A stretch of DNA of 64,000 bases from Cinnamomum chago (GCA_038049695.1 CP142451.1:44527001-44591000), one strand, 5' to 3'. Counted from the stretch's first letter, positions 25,401 to 37,249 are shown. Notes: generated by a model from the sequence alone, not told the origin. Translations and numbers: made by a program.

Positions 25401-26722
25401 GAGATCAAACTGGCTGACATATGTTGGAAGGAAGCAGTCCATACAGCTGTGTATATACAAAATCGCTGCATGATCAGGCGATTTGGAGACAAGACGCCAT
25501 ACGAGCTATGTTTTGGAAGGGCAGCTTCAGTCAAGCACTTCAAGATATTCGGCAGCAAGTGCTTCATCAAGCGACTTGAACAAAATCCAGGAAAATTTGA
25601 AGAAAGGGCCGATGAAGGTATATTTCTGGGTTACTCCTCCACTAGCAAGGCATATAGGTGTCTTAACAAAAGGACCAGAAAAATCATAGAGAGTATTGAT
25701 ATTCGAGTAGATGAAAATTATGAACCAATGAATGCTACTCATAATGACAGTCCAGTTTATGAGGACTTGAGCGAGATCGATGATGAAATGGTTGAACCTA
25801 ATAATTCTGAGAAATCAAAGGAGGACTCAGAAAATGCTACTCCTAGAAAGCACAGCACTTGGGTTGAACAACACCCTAAGGACCAAATAATTGGAAATCC
25901 TAAGGCTGGTGTTCAAACTAGACATAGTGTGGCGAACACTTTTTCACTAGTATCAATGATCGAACCCAAGACAGTGGCTGAAGCAAGTCTTGATGAAAAT
26001 TGGTTAAAGGCTATGCATGAGGAGTTAGAGCAAATAGAGAAGAACTCCACTTGGGACTTAGTCCCTAGACCTGTTGATAAGAATGTCATAGGTACTAAAT
26101 GGGTCTTTAGAAATAAGCTGAATGAAGATGGGCAAGTTGTGAGAAACAAAGCAAGGTTAGTTTGTAAAGGCTATGCTCAAATTGAAGGCATAGATTTTGA
26201 AGAGACTTTTGCACCGGTGGCTCGTCTGGAAGCTATTCGAATGTTTCTTGCATTGGCTGCATACAAAGAGTTCAAAGTTTTTCAAATGGATGTGAAGTCG
26301 GCTTTCTTGAATGGACTACTTGAGGAAGAGGTTTACATTGAACAACCGGATGGTTTTCTCATCAGCAACAGTTCAGACCTGGTGTGCAAGTTGAACAAGG
26401 CTCTTTATGGACTTAAACAGGCACCGAGGGCCTGGTATGCAAGGCTGGACAACTATCTTCGCAAAATTGGTTTCGGCAAAGGACTGGTTGATAGCAATCT
26501 CTATGTCAAAGCAGAACAAGGTAACCAACTAGTTGTCATAGTTTATGTCGATGACATAATCTTTGGCGGTAATGACGAGGAATTGTGCAGAAATTTTGCT
26601 GAAGAGATGAAGAATGAATTTGAGATGTCAATGCTTGGAGAGCTGAGGTTCTTTCTTGGTCTGCAAGTACAACAGCTGAAGCATGGTATCCTCATATCTC
26701 AAGTGAAATACATCAAGGAAAT
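25401..26722 (+). pseudogene. pol: Element D integrase end and reverse transcriptase
   Basis: Continues the D coding region after the solo LTR. The C-terminal part of integrase ([21 protein letters not shown]) is followed by an acidic linker and the copia reverse transcriptase: [11 protein letters not shown], then [33 protein letters not shown] near 26285 and YVDDIIFGG near 26545. It ends at the next insertion, a gypsy solo LTR. Confidence 0.93.
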
Positions 26723-28262
26723 TGTGAGAACCCGACCCCTAATCTCTTGGATTAGTATTGTTTTATTTGTGGATTAGTTTCTTTTAGTGGGATTAGTATT
26801 TGTTGGGTTGAGTTTGTGAGCTAGAATGGTTTTTCTTCTAGTTTTAGGCTTTTGAGTGCTTTGGTAGCTTGTGGGGCCCTTTGGGGGTTCCCTTTTCGGC
26901 TTTGCATTTACTTGTGAGATTTTCCCGATTTGTTTCATATTGGGTTTTTAGCCCGTTGCATTCATCTTGAAGAATCCTACAACTTTCATGTTGATCCCGT
27001 ATCCATTTGAGAACCCGAAACCCGATTTCTTGGCCTTGAGGGCAAAACAGTCATTGCACACCAAATCTGTACCCAAAACTTGATATTCCCGAAACCCACG
27101 AAACATATACTTTTTGGAAACTAGATATTTCGACGATCATTTCTTCCTTCTTCGTCGAATCCATCCGAGGTCCCAAAAGAGATGATTTCAGCCACCCAAG
27201 TCCCTTAAGTTGTGGGACCCAAACCTCACTTGCTTATAAGAGGAACCCATCTCCCTTTCATTTCACTCTTCATTTTCCAGCACAAACCAGCAACCTAGGG
27301 TTTCTCTTGTGTTTCTCTTCTTCTTCTTGCTTCTCCATCTCCAAGCCACACCAAGAGTTCATCAATCAAGAAATGGAGATCACCAACCTCTTCCTCATCT
27401 TCCAAGCTTTCCATTGATACCATTTGTGAAGAGAACCCTCCATCACAAGACTTCCTTTAAGCTTACCTTGTCCATTAGAGGACCTTGCAAGTAAGTGTTC
27501 TTCTTCATCTTCTAGATTTGTAATCTTCTAGCCTTAGAGAAGGTCCACCTTGATTATTGAAAGGTTTCCTTGTCATTTCATTGTTTAACCCATTTTAGGG
27601 TTTGTTTTGGGGGTTTTTGTAGAGATTGTGGATCTTGAGCTTGAGAGGTGATTAGGAGCTTGATTTGCTAGATTGGAACCCAAGGCAAGTGGATGAATGG
27701 ATGGTTTTAATGTTATCAAAGTTTTATGAGAAAACCCTAAGTTTATTTCTTGTTCTTGATCATTGGATACATGTTTGCACATATGCTCCTTGTCACTTAT
27801 ATATGGATTTCGAAATTTGCATATTAATGGTTGTTTCTATCTTGTTAATCTCTTGGAGAGGTATGCATTTCATTTGGCCAAGTTTGCTCATATGGTTTTA
27901 TAAGGAATAGGATTGGTTTGGCCATCCATGGTTATGTTTATTAGTTACATTGACTTGAAGTTGATACTCATTTAATGAGTTTTGTTAAATCATCTATTGT
28001 GATGGAAATGTGATCAATAGACTTTGTTTATCCATAGATTTTTGGCTCAATTGGACCTTTGTATACATTGGAGATTCTTTCCTTTGGTTTGGTTTTCTGT
28101 TAAATGGGAAGAAAGAGGTGTTTAAAGTTAATTTTTCATTGGAGTTTTAATGAGGATTTTAAGTGAATATGGAATAAAAATGTTAGTGGTTTATGTGTTG
28201 GAAGGAAAGGAAGAAGAGGAGGAAAAAAATTCAGTTTCCCGGACCTGCTACACGCCCAGGTC

Positions 28263-28388
28263 CGATCGATCGGACCTACAGGCCGATCGATCGGTATTTC
28301 TTTAACTGTAAGGCTTTTTGAGCCGATCGATTGGCCGATCGATCAGACTCTGTGCATAACTGGGACAGAAATTTCGGCCGATCGATCG
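28263..28388. repeat. CGATCGATCG palindrome cluster
   Basis: Exact 10-mers at 28263-28272, 28284-28293 and 28379-28388, with near copies at about 28324-28346. The other two gypsy LTRs carry CGCTCGAGCG at the corresponding place. Confidence 0.88.
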
Positions 28389-29499
28389 GACCTTCAGTTT
28401 GAGTCCAGTGGGTTTCGATATTATATTTTTTTGTGGACCTTGGCTACCCTCCTTGGACTCACTTGACCATGTGTGAGAGCGTCTTGGGCCGATGCTCTTC
28501 ACGGTTGGTTCGGAATGCATCGAAGTTCAATCCATTTCAATCTTGAACGGGATGGAACGACGCGATATCTTCTTTACATCTAAACACAAGTCTTTCCCTT
28601 GGTTATCGCGAATTCTATTCCTTTCGACGACTGAATAGGTTGCTCGATGTTTCCGGATTAATGTCATGCCTAGGGTGGACCGTTTATAATCTTGATTTTT
28701 GCTATTGTAACATCTAGTACTACCCATAAGCTCATTTTAAGTTTTGAAAATAGTAAAAGTGCATAAGGAGCCCGGAATGTCTTCAAACTCAAGGAGTACC
28801 AAATGATGACTATAATTGACATACGGGACCCCTATTCACTTAAATAGATCTTGAAATCAATATTTTCCCGGAATTGTTATAGTTCATTGTTTCACCTCAT
28901 TTCCCGAGATTTGCATCACATGACTTGTTTTCCCGAAACATTGAAGTTACTCTAGTAACAGTTATTTGTCCCGAAGTGCTTTGCACCACATGATATGTCA
29001 GTGTGCCCTTGAGCACCCCCGTCTTGCCCGTTCGATTATGTATTTGTACTTGGTTTACTTGCATGTGTCTCGATTGTATTTGACCTATGAGTCAGCACCA
29101 CTAAGCTTGGATAACCCTGTTGGTCTGATCCACCGACTTGGAGATCCCCCTCTTGTCCCGCCAGCTGCAGCTTGGATCCCGCTACCCAGTTATTACTGTA
29201 GTCTTGTCCCGATACCGTAGATTGCTATTGTAGTCCCCGATGCCCGGCTCGCTACCGTGGTCATGTATAGTCTATGTATATGCATTCATGAGATCCACTG
29301 TTTCTCCTCACCTCGAGTGACTGAGATCAGTGCCTAGTATATGTATATGTATTTATATGAGATCCCCTGTTTCTCCTCACCTCGAGTGACTGAGATCAGG
29401 GCCTAGTTATTGCTCTATCGCTTTAGTGATAGAGGACTTAGCTTCGTGTGGTTGCCATCTTGCCAGTTCCCGATTCCTTGGATACCCGACACGTTTTAT

Positions 29500-30310
29500 A
29501 TTGCTTACTTGCTTTCTGATAAATGATTCGTTTCCTTTATGAAAGTTGTTATTTAAACAAGTGTTCATATTCTCCAATGTAAATTCAGTTATTATTATAT
29601 TATTTTCTGTCCTTTGTACACGCACATGTTTTAAATGAATGCCGGTTGGGTGAATACCCATGCTTTTACATATGTTTCAAACGATCAATGATTTTGCTAG
29701 ATTTATATGATTACACATGTTTTAAAGGAATACCCGAATTGTTAAATATCCGAGCTTTGCTTTAAAGGACATTTGGTTTGTCAGATATCTATGTTTATAC
29801 CTGTTTTAAATGAATACCCAGATTATTAAATATCCATGCTTTGAAATATGTTTTAAATGACACGCGTTTTGCCAGCTTCCTATGTTTATACCTGTTTTAA
29901 ATTATTACCCGAGTTATTTAATATCCATGCCTTGAAATATGTTTAAATGAACACTAGTTTTGACAGATTTCTTTGGTTACACCGGTTTTAAATGAACACC
30001 CGGTTTGTTAAATATCCGTATTTTCACATATCTCTCAAAGGGACATTGGTTTTGCCAGACTGCTATGAATACTTGGTTCGTTGTATACTTATGTTTTTAC
30101 CTAAGTCTCAAATGAACGTTTGTTTTGTCAAACCATTATATTTATACATGTTTTAGACGAACACCCGATTGTCAAATATCTATGATTATAGATGATGTAA
30201 ATGAACCCATGTTTTATTAGATCTTCATGTTTTACCCATGCTTGAAACGAATACATGTCTTGCCCGAGATCCACGATTTTTCACTCGTTTAATTATATGC
30301 AGCATTTGAT
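29500..30310. repeat. Degenerate tandem repeat in the gypsy solo LTR
   Basis: About a dozen diverged units of roughly 60-70 bp built on words such as ATGTTTTAAATGAA, TACCCG and GTTAAATATCC. The homologous place in element E (about 58200-58290) holds only about one unit. Probably a local expansion within this LTR lineage. Confidence 0.7.
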
Positions 30311-30905
30311 CGAATAGCATGATTTATCTTATGTTTTATTCTTCAGTATATTATTATCTTTTCATCCACCTGCCAGACCGTCGTGTCTGACCCACTATTT
30401 TTGGTACTCAGGTTCAGATTTCTTCGCCCCGAGTTGAGTGTTTTTATTGGCTGTGGAGCCATGCCTTGCAGGTTGGTTTGTCGGCTATGTCATGTAGACA
30501 TTGAGCTTGACATCGGAGCTACGTCACATTTGGGTAGTAGTTTATAGCTTATTATTGTATGGCTTTTATTAGCCTTTTCTTGGGATTCTTAATTAATGTA
30601 CATTGATAATTGTAACTTGAACATATTTGGGAATGTAATATCCTGTTACTGTCAGCTCTGTAATTTATTGTGATGGTTTACTCCAGTCTGATATGATTCT
30701 TGATATGATAGCTATATGCTAAAGGTTGAGTGCGATGCGGAATCCGATGGCCACGGACTCCGGGTCGCAACGCCACGAAAGCTTCCGCAAAAATATTCAG
30801 AACGTGTTGGAATGTGTTGTCTTCACACACGCGGATCTTGGGAGAAAAATATATTTATGCTTAATCCCATTCCCGCCCCCGAGGTTTCGGTTCGGGGGCG
30901 TGACA

Positions 30906-31685
30906 GAAATGTTGAAGCGTTTCACTATGGAGGACAACAAACCGGTAAGCACCCCTATGTCTACAAACACAAAGCTAAGAAAAGATGAAAAGGCTCCATC
31001 AATTGATCACTCAACTTATCGATCAATGGTAGGAAGTTTGCTCTATTTGACGGCTACAAGACCGGACATTCTGCAGGCTGTATGTATGGTGGCGAGATTT
31101 CAGGCATCGCCAACAGAGGCGCACCTTACAGCTGTGAAGAGGATATTTCAATATCTTAAGGGTACTATGGAACTTGGTATATGGTATCCCAAAAGTAAAT
31201 CCTTCATTCTTGTTGCATATTCTGACGCTGATTGGGTAGGATGTGTAGATGACCGCAAAAGCACAAGCGGAGGTGCATTCTTCCTCGGTGGAAACTTGGT
31301 GGCTTGGCACAGTAAAAAGCAGGATTCAGTCTCTCTTTCAACAGCGGAAGCAGAGTACATAGCAGCAGCAACTTGCTGTACCCAAGTCCTGTGGATGCGT
31401 CAAATGCTCTTAGATCTTGGTGTTAAGACAAAAGATCCTACGCCAATCTTATGTGACAACACAAGTGCCATTCATATCTCCAAGAACCCTGTCCAGCACT
31501 CCCGCACAAAGCACGTTGCCATATGCTATCACTTTCTTAAAGAAAAGGTTGCTGACGGTGAAGTAAAATTGGAATATGTTCCAACCACTGAACAAGTGGC
31601 TGATATCTTCACAAAGCCTCTACCAAAGGAAGTCTTCGAGTATCTTCGTAAGAAATTGGGAGTTACTCACTCTCCCAAGAATTAG
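30906..31685 (+). pseudogene. pol: Element D RNase H end of pol
   Basis: Copia RNase H with the family motifs TRPDI near 31060, the SDADWVGCVDDRKSTSG block near 31220-31270, STAEAEYIA near 31340, LCDNTSAI near 31450 and ADIFTKPL near 31600. It ends where the 3' untranslated part of D begins. Confidence 0.93.
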
Positions 31686-31984
31686 AAGACCTTCTAGCAA
31701 GGGGGAGCAAATTCTCATTTTTTTGCTCCTTTAAACAGTCCCTTTGGATTTGTTGTCAAAGGGGGAGAGCATGTATACATGCTGGTTCGCATGAAGACAG
31801 GGGGAGACTGTGATTATGATATGGATTATTGTGGTTCGCATGAAGACAGGGGGAGACTGTGATTATGGTATGGATTATTGAAGAAAGGTCTGTCATGAAG
31901 ACACTTCAGAAGCAAAAACTTGCTTGCAAGCGTCGTGAAGGTCAGCATGTTCCAAGTGTTGCCAACAATTCCAAAGGGGGAGAT
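31686..31984 (+). other. Element D 3' untranslated part with several purine tracts
   Basis: Non-coding. Five AGGGGGAG-type runs occur (near 31700, 31760, 31800, 31850 and 31973). The last abuts the 3' LTR and is the expected polypurine tract. A tandem duplication of about 49 bp lies near 31785-31880. Confidence 0.8.
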
Positions 31985-33125
31985 TGTTGGAATTTGAGAT
32001 GCTTTGAGAAAATTGATGAAGTGTTTAAGCATGATTATGTGTTGGAATTATTGTTAACACATTGTCACAAACATTGCTAACAAGTGTGGAACAGAACAAC
32101 AACACAGCTACGATCCAAATGTTGTTGTATTGCGTCTTTGCAATTTCCAGACAGCAGCCTCGCGCGCTCGAGCGCGTGTAAGTGTGCTCGAGCACGTGTA
32201 AGTGTGCTCGAGCGCGTGTAAGTGCTCGAGCGCGCCCAGCCAGAACTCATGCAATTTCCAGACAGCAGTCTCGAGCGCTCGAGCACATGTAGGTGCGCTC
32301 GAGCTCGTGGGCTGAGAATTTTTAGGATCTGAACGACCTTCTCTTTTTTATGGTAATCTATGTTTAAGAAGACCTAATCTTATTTAAGAGATGATGAGAC
32401 TCGTGAAAGGAAGAATGGGAAGTATCTCTCCTAGCAATTAAGTGAGGAAATTATCAAGAGAGATATGTGTTTCTTCTCCACAACAACTATTCCATTGATC
32501 TGAAGTTCAGGACAGAAGAGTTCTTCTCTGTCTTATGCAAGATTAGTCATTCTCAAGAGAAGTTTGCAAGGAGATACTGCTGTGATTCCTCTACAGCAAG
32601 TCAAGAAGAAACTCTGCATCAAGAAGATGGCTCTTCATCAGCAGTTCTTTAGATAAGTGTTTCTGAATTCATAGTTATTAAAATCTGAATGTATGGGATT
32701 GAGAGTGAGAGATTGTAGAAAGGAATTTCTGTAAAGGGTTCTTCTCTAATCATTGTAAAACATCAAGTGGGTGCTTGATATTGGGATTTGGTGATCCCGT
32801 CTGTTGGTGCAGACGAATTGTAAAGGGAGTTGTTGCTTCCTAGATAGTGGGTGCTATCTGAATCAGGGGTGGGTGCTCCTTGAAGTTGAAGCTTCAGAAT
32901 TAATCAGTGCAATACATTCTAAGACTAGCCTCGGATTGGTGTCCGGGTAGTCGTTACACCATGGACGTAGCCTATTGGTGAACCACGTTAAAATCTTGTG
33001 TTCCTGTGGTTGCTTGCTTACTGTTTTATTGCTGTGATTATTTGGACTTACTTGTATTGGGATTATAAGTATTGAGACATCACTGATTCACCCCCCCCCC
33101 TCTCAGTGATCGTGTGATTCTAACA
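31985..33125 (+). repeat. 3' LTR of element D
   Basis: A 1141-bp LTR matching 19468-20558 with few substitutions. It is longer through a larger CTCGAG minisatellite and has ten C in its terminal homopolymer. Confidence 0.95.
32161..32310. repeat. CTCGAG minisatellite in the element D 3' LTR
   Basis: Roughly six units of about 20 bp with core GCTCGAGCGCGTGTAAGT. CGCTCGAGCG is exact at 32165-32174. Fewer units are present in the 5' LTR. Confidence 0.85.
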
Positions 33126-34595
33126 GTAGATAGATTCCATATTGACCATTGGATGTTCCCACAGTCCTACTACCATGTTCCCAAGACACCGAGGTGTTGA
33201 CCTACAGTTGGCCTCAATCATTGGTGACTCAAAGCAAATGAATAGATAGAAACTTTAGTTCATCAATGTCTCAGGATTAAGAGCCTATTGCTAGGGAATT
33301 ATGAGAGCAGTCCTTAAATCGAGACAGTATTTCATAAGGTGCTTCTCATGGTCCTTCAATACATCCAATGTACCAGCACTATGATCGAGAATCTTACATT
33401 CTGATGATCGAGACAAATCACACTATCTCATAGTGATCAAAGTGCTGCAACCTTATCAGATGAGATGCCCAGTCTCATCACTGGTTGTGAAGATATTTTA
33501 AGTATAAGATTTGTGACACATGTCTCCCGTATGTGGATCTCATTCATATACATATATCACATCTAATATACTAATGGGACCCGGTTCATCTCATGAACCA
33601 TTATGTCATATGTATTGGTCATGTGTATTAAGTAATAAACACCATTCATCTCATGAAAAGGGAGCATGATTTTATTGATAAATAAAGAAATTAATCAGTT
33701 TATTACATCAACTGATGGATTGAGTCCATACAATCTAACAAGAATAAGTGTTAGATTGTATGGTCTCAATCCATCAGTTGATGTAATAAATTGATTAATT
33801 TCTTTGTTTATCAATAAAATCATGCTCTCCTTTCATGAGATGAATGGTGTTTTATTACTTAATAGATATGACATAATGGTTCATGAGATGAACCGGGTCC
33901 CATTAGTATATTAGATGTGATATATGTATATGGATGAGATCCACATACAGGAGACATGTGTCACAAATCTTATACTTAAAAATATCTTCGCAACCAGTGA
34001 TGAGACTGTGCATCTCATCTGATAAGGTTGCTGCACTTTGATCACTTTGAGATAGTGTGAATTGTCTCGATCATCAGAATGTAAGATTCTGGATCATAGT
34101 GATGGTACATTGAATGTATTAAAGGACCATGAGAAGCACCTTATGAATATTGTCTCAATTTTAAGGTTTGCTCTCATAATTTCCTAGCAATAGGCTCTCA
34201 ATCCTGAGACATTGATGAACTCAAGTTTCTATCTATTCATTTGCTTTGAGTCACCAATGAGTGAGGCCAAGTGTAGGTCAACACCTCGGTGTCTTGGGTA
34301 CATGGTAGTAAGACTCTGGGAGCATCAAATGGTCAAGATGGAATCTATCTATATTATCCCCTTGTGCCAATTAATGGATTTATCATTAGTAAGTGTGCAC
34401 CCATCTCTATTAAGAGTTAATTGGATGGTACTGATGATCACTGTGATTAATTGGGGCTCAAGAATAATAAGATGTGGATCTAGGATTGGATGAGACAGAT
34501 TTATTCCAATTGATCCATGGATAATGATGGAGGGGCCTACTTGTGATAATGTGGAAGTTTAGGGTCTTTATTGTAATTTATTCCTAAGACAGGAG

Positions 34596-36217
34596 TGTTA
34601 GAGTTTTTGTTTTGTTGCAATTTGATAGGATGCATTCACTTTCATAAGCTTGTCCTCTCATTCATTCATGGTTTTATTAATAGGATCATCATGCATATTT
34701 CTACTTCTTGAATCTTTGTTTTTATCATTTGATATGCATGGTTTTCATTTCAGATTTATCTCTTAGATCATGGGGTTTTTTATTTCAAAATCCATCCAAG
34801 CTTTCCAATGTTTCTATCTTTAAAATCATTATTTTGATTTGGAGGTTTCATGGTTTTAAAATCTCAGTTTTCATCTTCTTTCAGTCATGATTTAATGCTT
34901 GGATATGTGTCTCAAAGTCCCCCTTGAAGGTGCCCTCAAAAGTTCAAGTTTCTAAAATCTAGGCTGTTTTTGCCAGTGTCGCCGGTCAACCGAGACCAGC
35001 TTCCCGGTCGACCGGGACCACTGTCGGTCGAGTCAGCAGTTTCTGAACTGTAACTTGCCAACGGTCAGAAATATGACCGTTGTGATTTCTTGGTCGACCG
35101 AGGCCTGTTTCCTGGTCAACCGAGGACTAGCCGTTGGCAACTTTTTCTTTATAAAAAGTGGCTTTTTGGTTGAAGAAAGTTGCTGATCTTGGAGGGACTT
35201 TTGAGGCCAATTGTTTGCAACTTCTCAAGAGCATTTCTAAGGGGATTATGAAGCCATTCCATTAAACCAACCTTTGATCTTCAAATGGGTGTGCTTTCTT
35301 TAATCCTAGTCTTTTTGAAATCATGTTTTGTTTCAAATCTTTGATCTCTTTCTAAACATGATTAACAAGTTGCTTTTCTTGTAGAATGTTGTCTTTCATA
35401 ACATGCCTAATATCTTAGAAATCTCATATGCTATGAATACAACATGTTGTCATTGTTTCACATGAAGTTGTTTTCTTGTTTCAATATAAACATGTTAGAC
35501 TTGAATTTGTTTTCTTTGAAATCAAGTTAGTTTACCTTGTTAAATTCATGTGTTAGACAAATCACTCTTTCTCAAACTTATGTTTATCATCTTTGAATCA
35601 TTTAAGATTGTATCTTTTCAAAAAGAGAAAGAGTAATTTCTAGAAAATGCATTTTACATAAACTTTGTCATTCACATGCATTTTTCTAGAACTTGAGATT
35701 TTCACTTTCTATTGAGCCTATTTAGAGGCACTCTTTTGCACTCATATAGTTCTCTTAATCCATGCATTCTTAGGCATATTTCTTAAGAGAAAAGTTCTTT
35801 GTTGTAAAGGTTCATGCTTAGCCTTGAAAAGCATATGTTGTAAAGGTTTATGCTAAGCCTTGAAAAGCATAGTATTGATTGTAAGGTTTGAGGTGATCCT
35901 AAACCTTATTTGAAGTTAGTGAATACCGATAAGTGTATCGGGAGTGGATGTAGGCAAGTTGGCCGAACCACTATAAATGAGCTTGTCATGGTGATTGATC
36001 TTTTACTCTCTTTGCTTGAATGATTTACTTTTGGTTGTATGAAGTTTGTAGTTGATGATTTCTTGTGTATGATTATCTTAGAGATTCATATCTATCACAA
36101 GATAATTAATCTTCATCAAACCTTAATTGACTTAAAAGTTAAAAGAATTCAAATTGGCCTAGGTTTTTAGAGCTCATCCTATTCACCCCCCCTCTAGGAT
36201 TCGGTCTTGGACTTTCA
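34596..36217 (+). mobile_element. SIRE-related solo LTR
   Basis: A 1622-bp LTR, TGTTAGAG to GGACTTTCA, with AGGAG at 34591-34595 and 36218-36222. It shares its architecture with the LTRs at 39884 and 46152: palindromes (CGGTCGACCG exact at 35005-35014), an AACGGTCA inverted repeat near 35057-35082, TATAAAAA at 35150, AGCCTTGAA stem-loops near 35808-35875, an AGTGG...CCACT hairpin at 35943-35972 and a run of C near the end. It is the most diverged of the three. Confidence 0.9.
35150..35157 (+). promoter_or_regulatory. TATA box, SIRE-related solo LTR
   Basis: TATAAAAA lies just after the palindromes and the GCCGTTGG word, as in the LTRs at 46152 and 51328. It fits an LTR promoter. Activity is not shown. 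Confidence 0.6.
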
Positions 36218-36526
36218 AGGAGTGCAATTACATTTATATAGTGGTGTTATTTGCAATTAATTGTGGGCCCGGATTGCACATGAGATGTGCGGTCGCGGTG
36301 TCCTAATTAGAACCAGCTTTCTAAGGAATCCCTAGTGGTCCTCATGCTAGCCCAAGATATTAGAAAGATACTAATTCTGCTTGAACTCTAAAAGCAAGGA
36401 ATTAGAAAGTTACTATTTCTATTTGAAGTGGGACTTCTAATAGTGGTAATAGTATGTTACTAATTAGTGTGAAAGTGAGACTTCGAATACAATATGTAAG
36501 AGAGTTATAAGAGGAGACTTGAGGGC

Positions 36527-36534
36527 TATATAAA
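36527..36534 (+). promoter_or_regulatory. TATA box, C/B-family solo LTR
   Basis: TATATAAA about 50 bp downstream of the last GAAGTnnnACTTC-like palindrome (36425-36437 and about 36472-36484). This is the clearest TATA of this family in the window. Confidence 0.6.
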
Positions 36535-37039
36535 GGGGAGCACAACCCCTTGGACGTCCATCATCAAGGAATTCACGCCCAACCCCTTTGTGCAAGAGTT
36601 GTACATCTCTCCTCTTCTCTCTCTTTCTCTTCTAGTTCCTTGAAGTTTCTAGTAGGGTTTTTCTCTTGGAGATCCCACCCATCTTCTTGAGAAAAGAGAA
36701 TCTGATATGGGTCATAGCGTGGAAGATCAAAAGGTCTTCGAGATTCTTATTTGATAAGTGAAAGAGTTTCATCATCAAAGAAAGACGTAACTTCTCCATT
36801 AGAGCACAACCGAGCTCCTAAGGTATAATCTACTTCCTTGCATGTTGTAGATTTTTATGGATACTTGCTGGCTGCTGTTCTATCTTCTTGATAGGTTTAT
36901 TTACTGATCATGATGGCTGAGATTAAGGACATGGATCCTGGATTGGGTTTTATAGCCTTCTAGATAGTTGATCCCTAAGTCAAGTGGGTCAAAAGTTTTG
37001 AAAACCTATCCATGAGGCCCATCTATTTCTAACAATAAG

Positions 37040-37249
37040 TCCTCCAGAAAAGAGACGGCAATCTCGGAAACAGTTCCTTGACTCGCCATGCTAAGTCTTC
37101 ATCTCCAAGCCCCGACTCGGTGATACCACCAGCTATAACTCGAACAGTTCCAATCGTGACAGCTCCAGCAGAGGCCTCGGCGATAACATCAGCCACGGCT
37201 CAAGTAGAAGCGCTAACCCGGTAGAAGCTCCAGCTACAGGCTTGGTAAC
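37040..37249. repeat. Imperfect tandem-repeat tract, left part
   Basis: Contains diverged copies of a unit rich in words such as GCCTCGGTGACAACATCAGC and CAGCTCCAGC. The tract continues at 55205 beyond the gypsy solo LTR that splits it (duplication GTAAC at 37245-37249 and 55200-55204). Not an LTR by any sign. Origin unknown. Confidence 0.6.

Larger units (their letters stand above)
26723..30905 (+). mobile_element. 4.2-kb gypsy solo LTR inside element D
   Basis: Starts TGTGAGAACCCGACCCC and ends GGGGGCGTGACA, flanked by GAAAT at 26718-26722 and 30906-30910. It is related to the LTR of element E (55771) and to the solo LTR at 37250. Shared marks are the start, a TATA region (here TTATAAG at 27234-27240), a GTAAGT at 27491 and the block around 29090-29450. 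No primer site or coding region is present. It is about 1.1 kb longer than the E LTR, mainly because of a degenerate tandem repeat at 29500-30310. Of Tekay/Del chromovirus type by relation to element E. Confidence 0.9.
19468..33125 (+). mobile_element. Element D: SIRE-like Ty1/copia retrotransposon
   Basis: Plus-strand copia element inserted in the element C 5' LTR, with GTAGA at 19463-19467 and 33126-33130. LTRs are 19468-20558 and 31985-33125, primer site 20561, gag-pol 20616-31685, purine tract just before 31985. Two solo LTRs lie within its pol (23396-25400 and 26723-30905), so its own length is about 7.5 kb. The long gag with a coiled coil before a GLGF motif, and the G-rich repeated tracts before the 3' LTR, point to the SIRE/Maximus lineage, with Tork as the alternative. 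The LTRs differ by about 1-2 % in the stretch compared. Apart from the two insertions it has only about two or three breaks. Confidence 0.93.
359..33740 (-). mobile_element. Element C: Ty1/copia retrotransposon with nested insertions
   Basis: A minus-strand copia element with LTRs at 359-2032 (3') and 18414-33740 (5', interrupted). The outer ends are TG...CA and are flanked by the duplication AGAAT at 354-358 and 33741-33745. Its own parts are a primer site next to 18413, a leader, gag and pol in copia order (protease, integrase, reverse transcriptase, RNase H) and a purine tract at 2033. Three other elements sit inside it: a solo LTR at 2653, element B at 8836 and element D at 19468. The coding region is broken, with about half a dozen small breaks besides the insertions. 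The two LTRs differ by roughly 4 % in the first 210 bases compared by eye, which suggests an age of a few million years. The copia lineage was not resolved. Confidence 0.93.
18414..33740 (-). repeat. 5' LTR of element C, split by element D
   Basis: LTR sequence runs 18414-19467 and resumes at 33126-33740. The gap is element D, bounded by the duplication GTAGA. The two halves together correspond to the 1.67-kb LTR at 359-2032. Confidence 0.93.
33749..37034 (+). mobile_element. Solo LTR of the C/B copia family, itself interrupted
   Basis: Plus-strand LTR starting TGTTAGATTGTATGG and ending CTATTTCTAACA, flanked by ATAAG at 33744-33748 and 37035-37039. The left ATAAG overlaps the right AGAAT of element C, so the two insertions are only three bases apart. 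Its own length is about 1.66 kb. The remainder is a second solo LTR at 34596-36217. It is most like the LTRs of element C. No internal region remains. Confidence 0.93.

Noticed and set aside
27309-27494. Small frame in the gypsy solo LTR leader
   Set aside because: The related LTRs at 37250 and 55771 do not keep the frame. C/T-rich leader sequence explains the Phe/Leu/Ser/His run.
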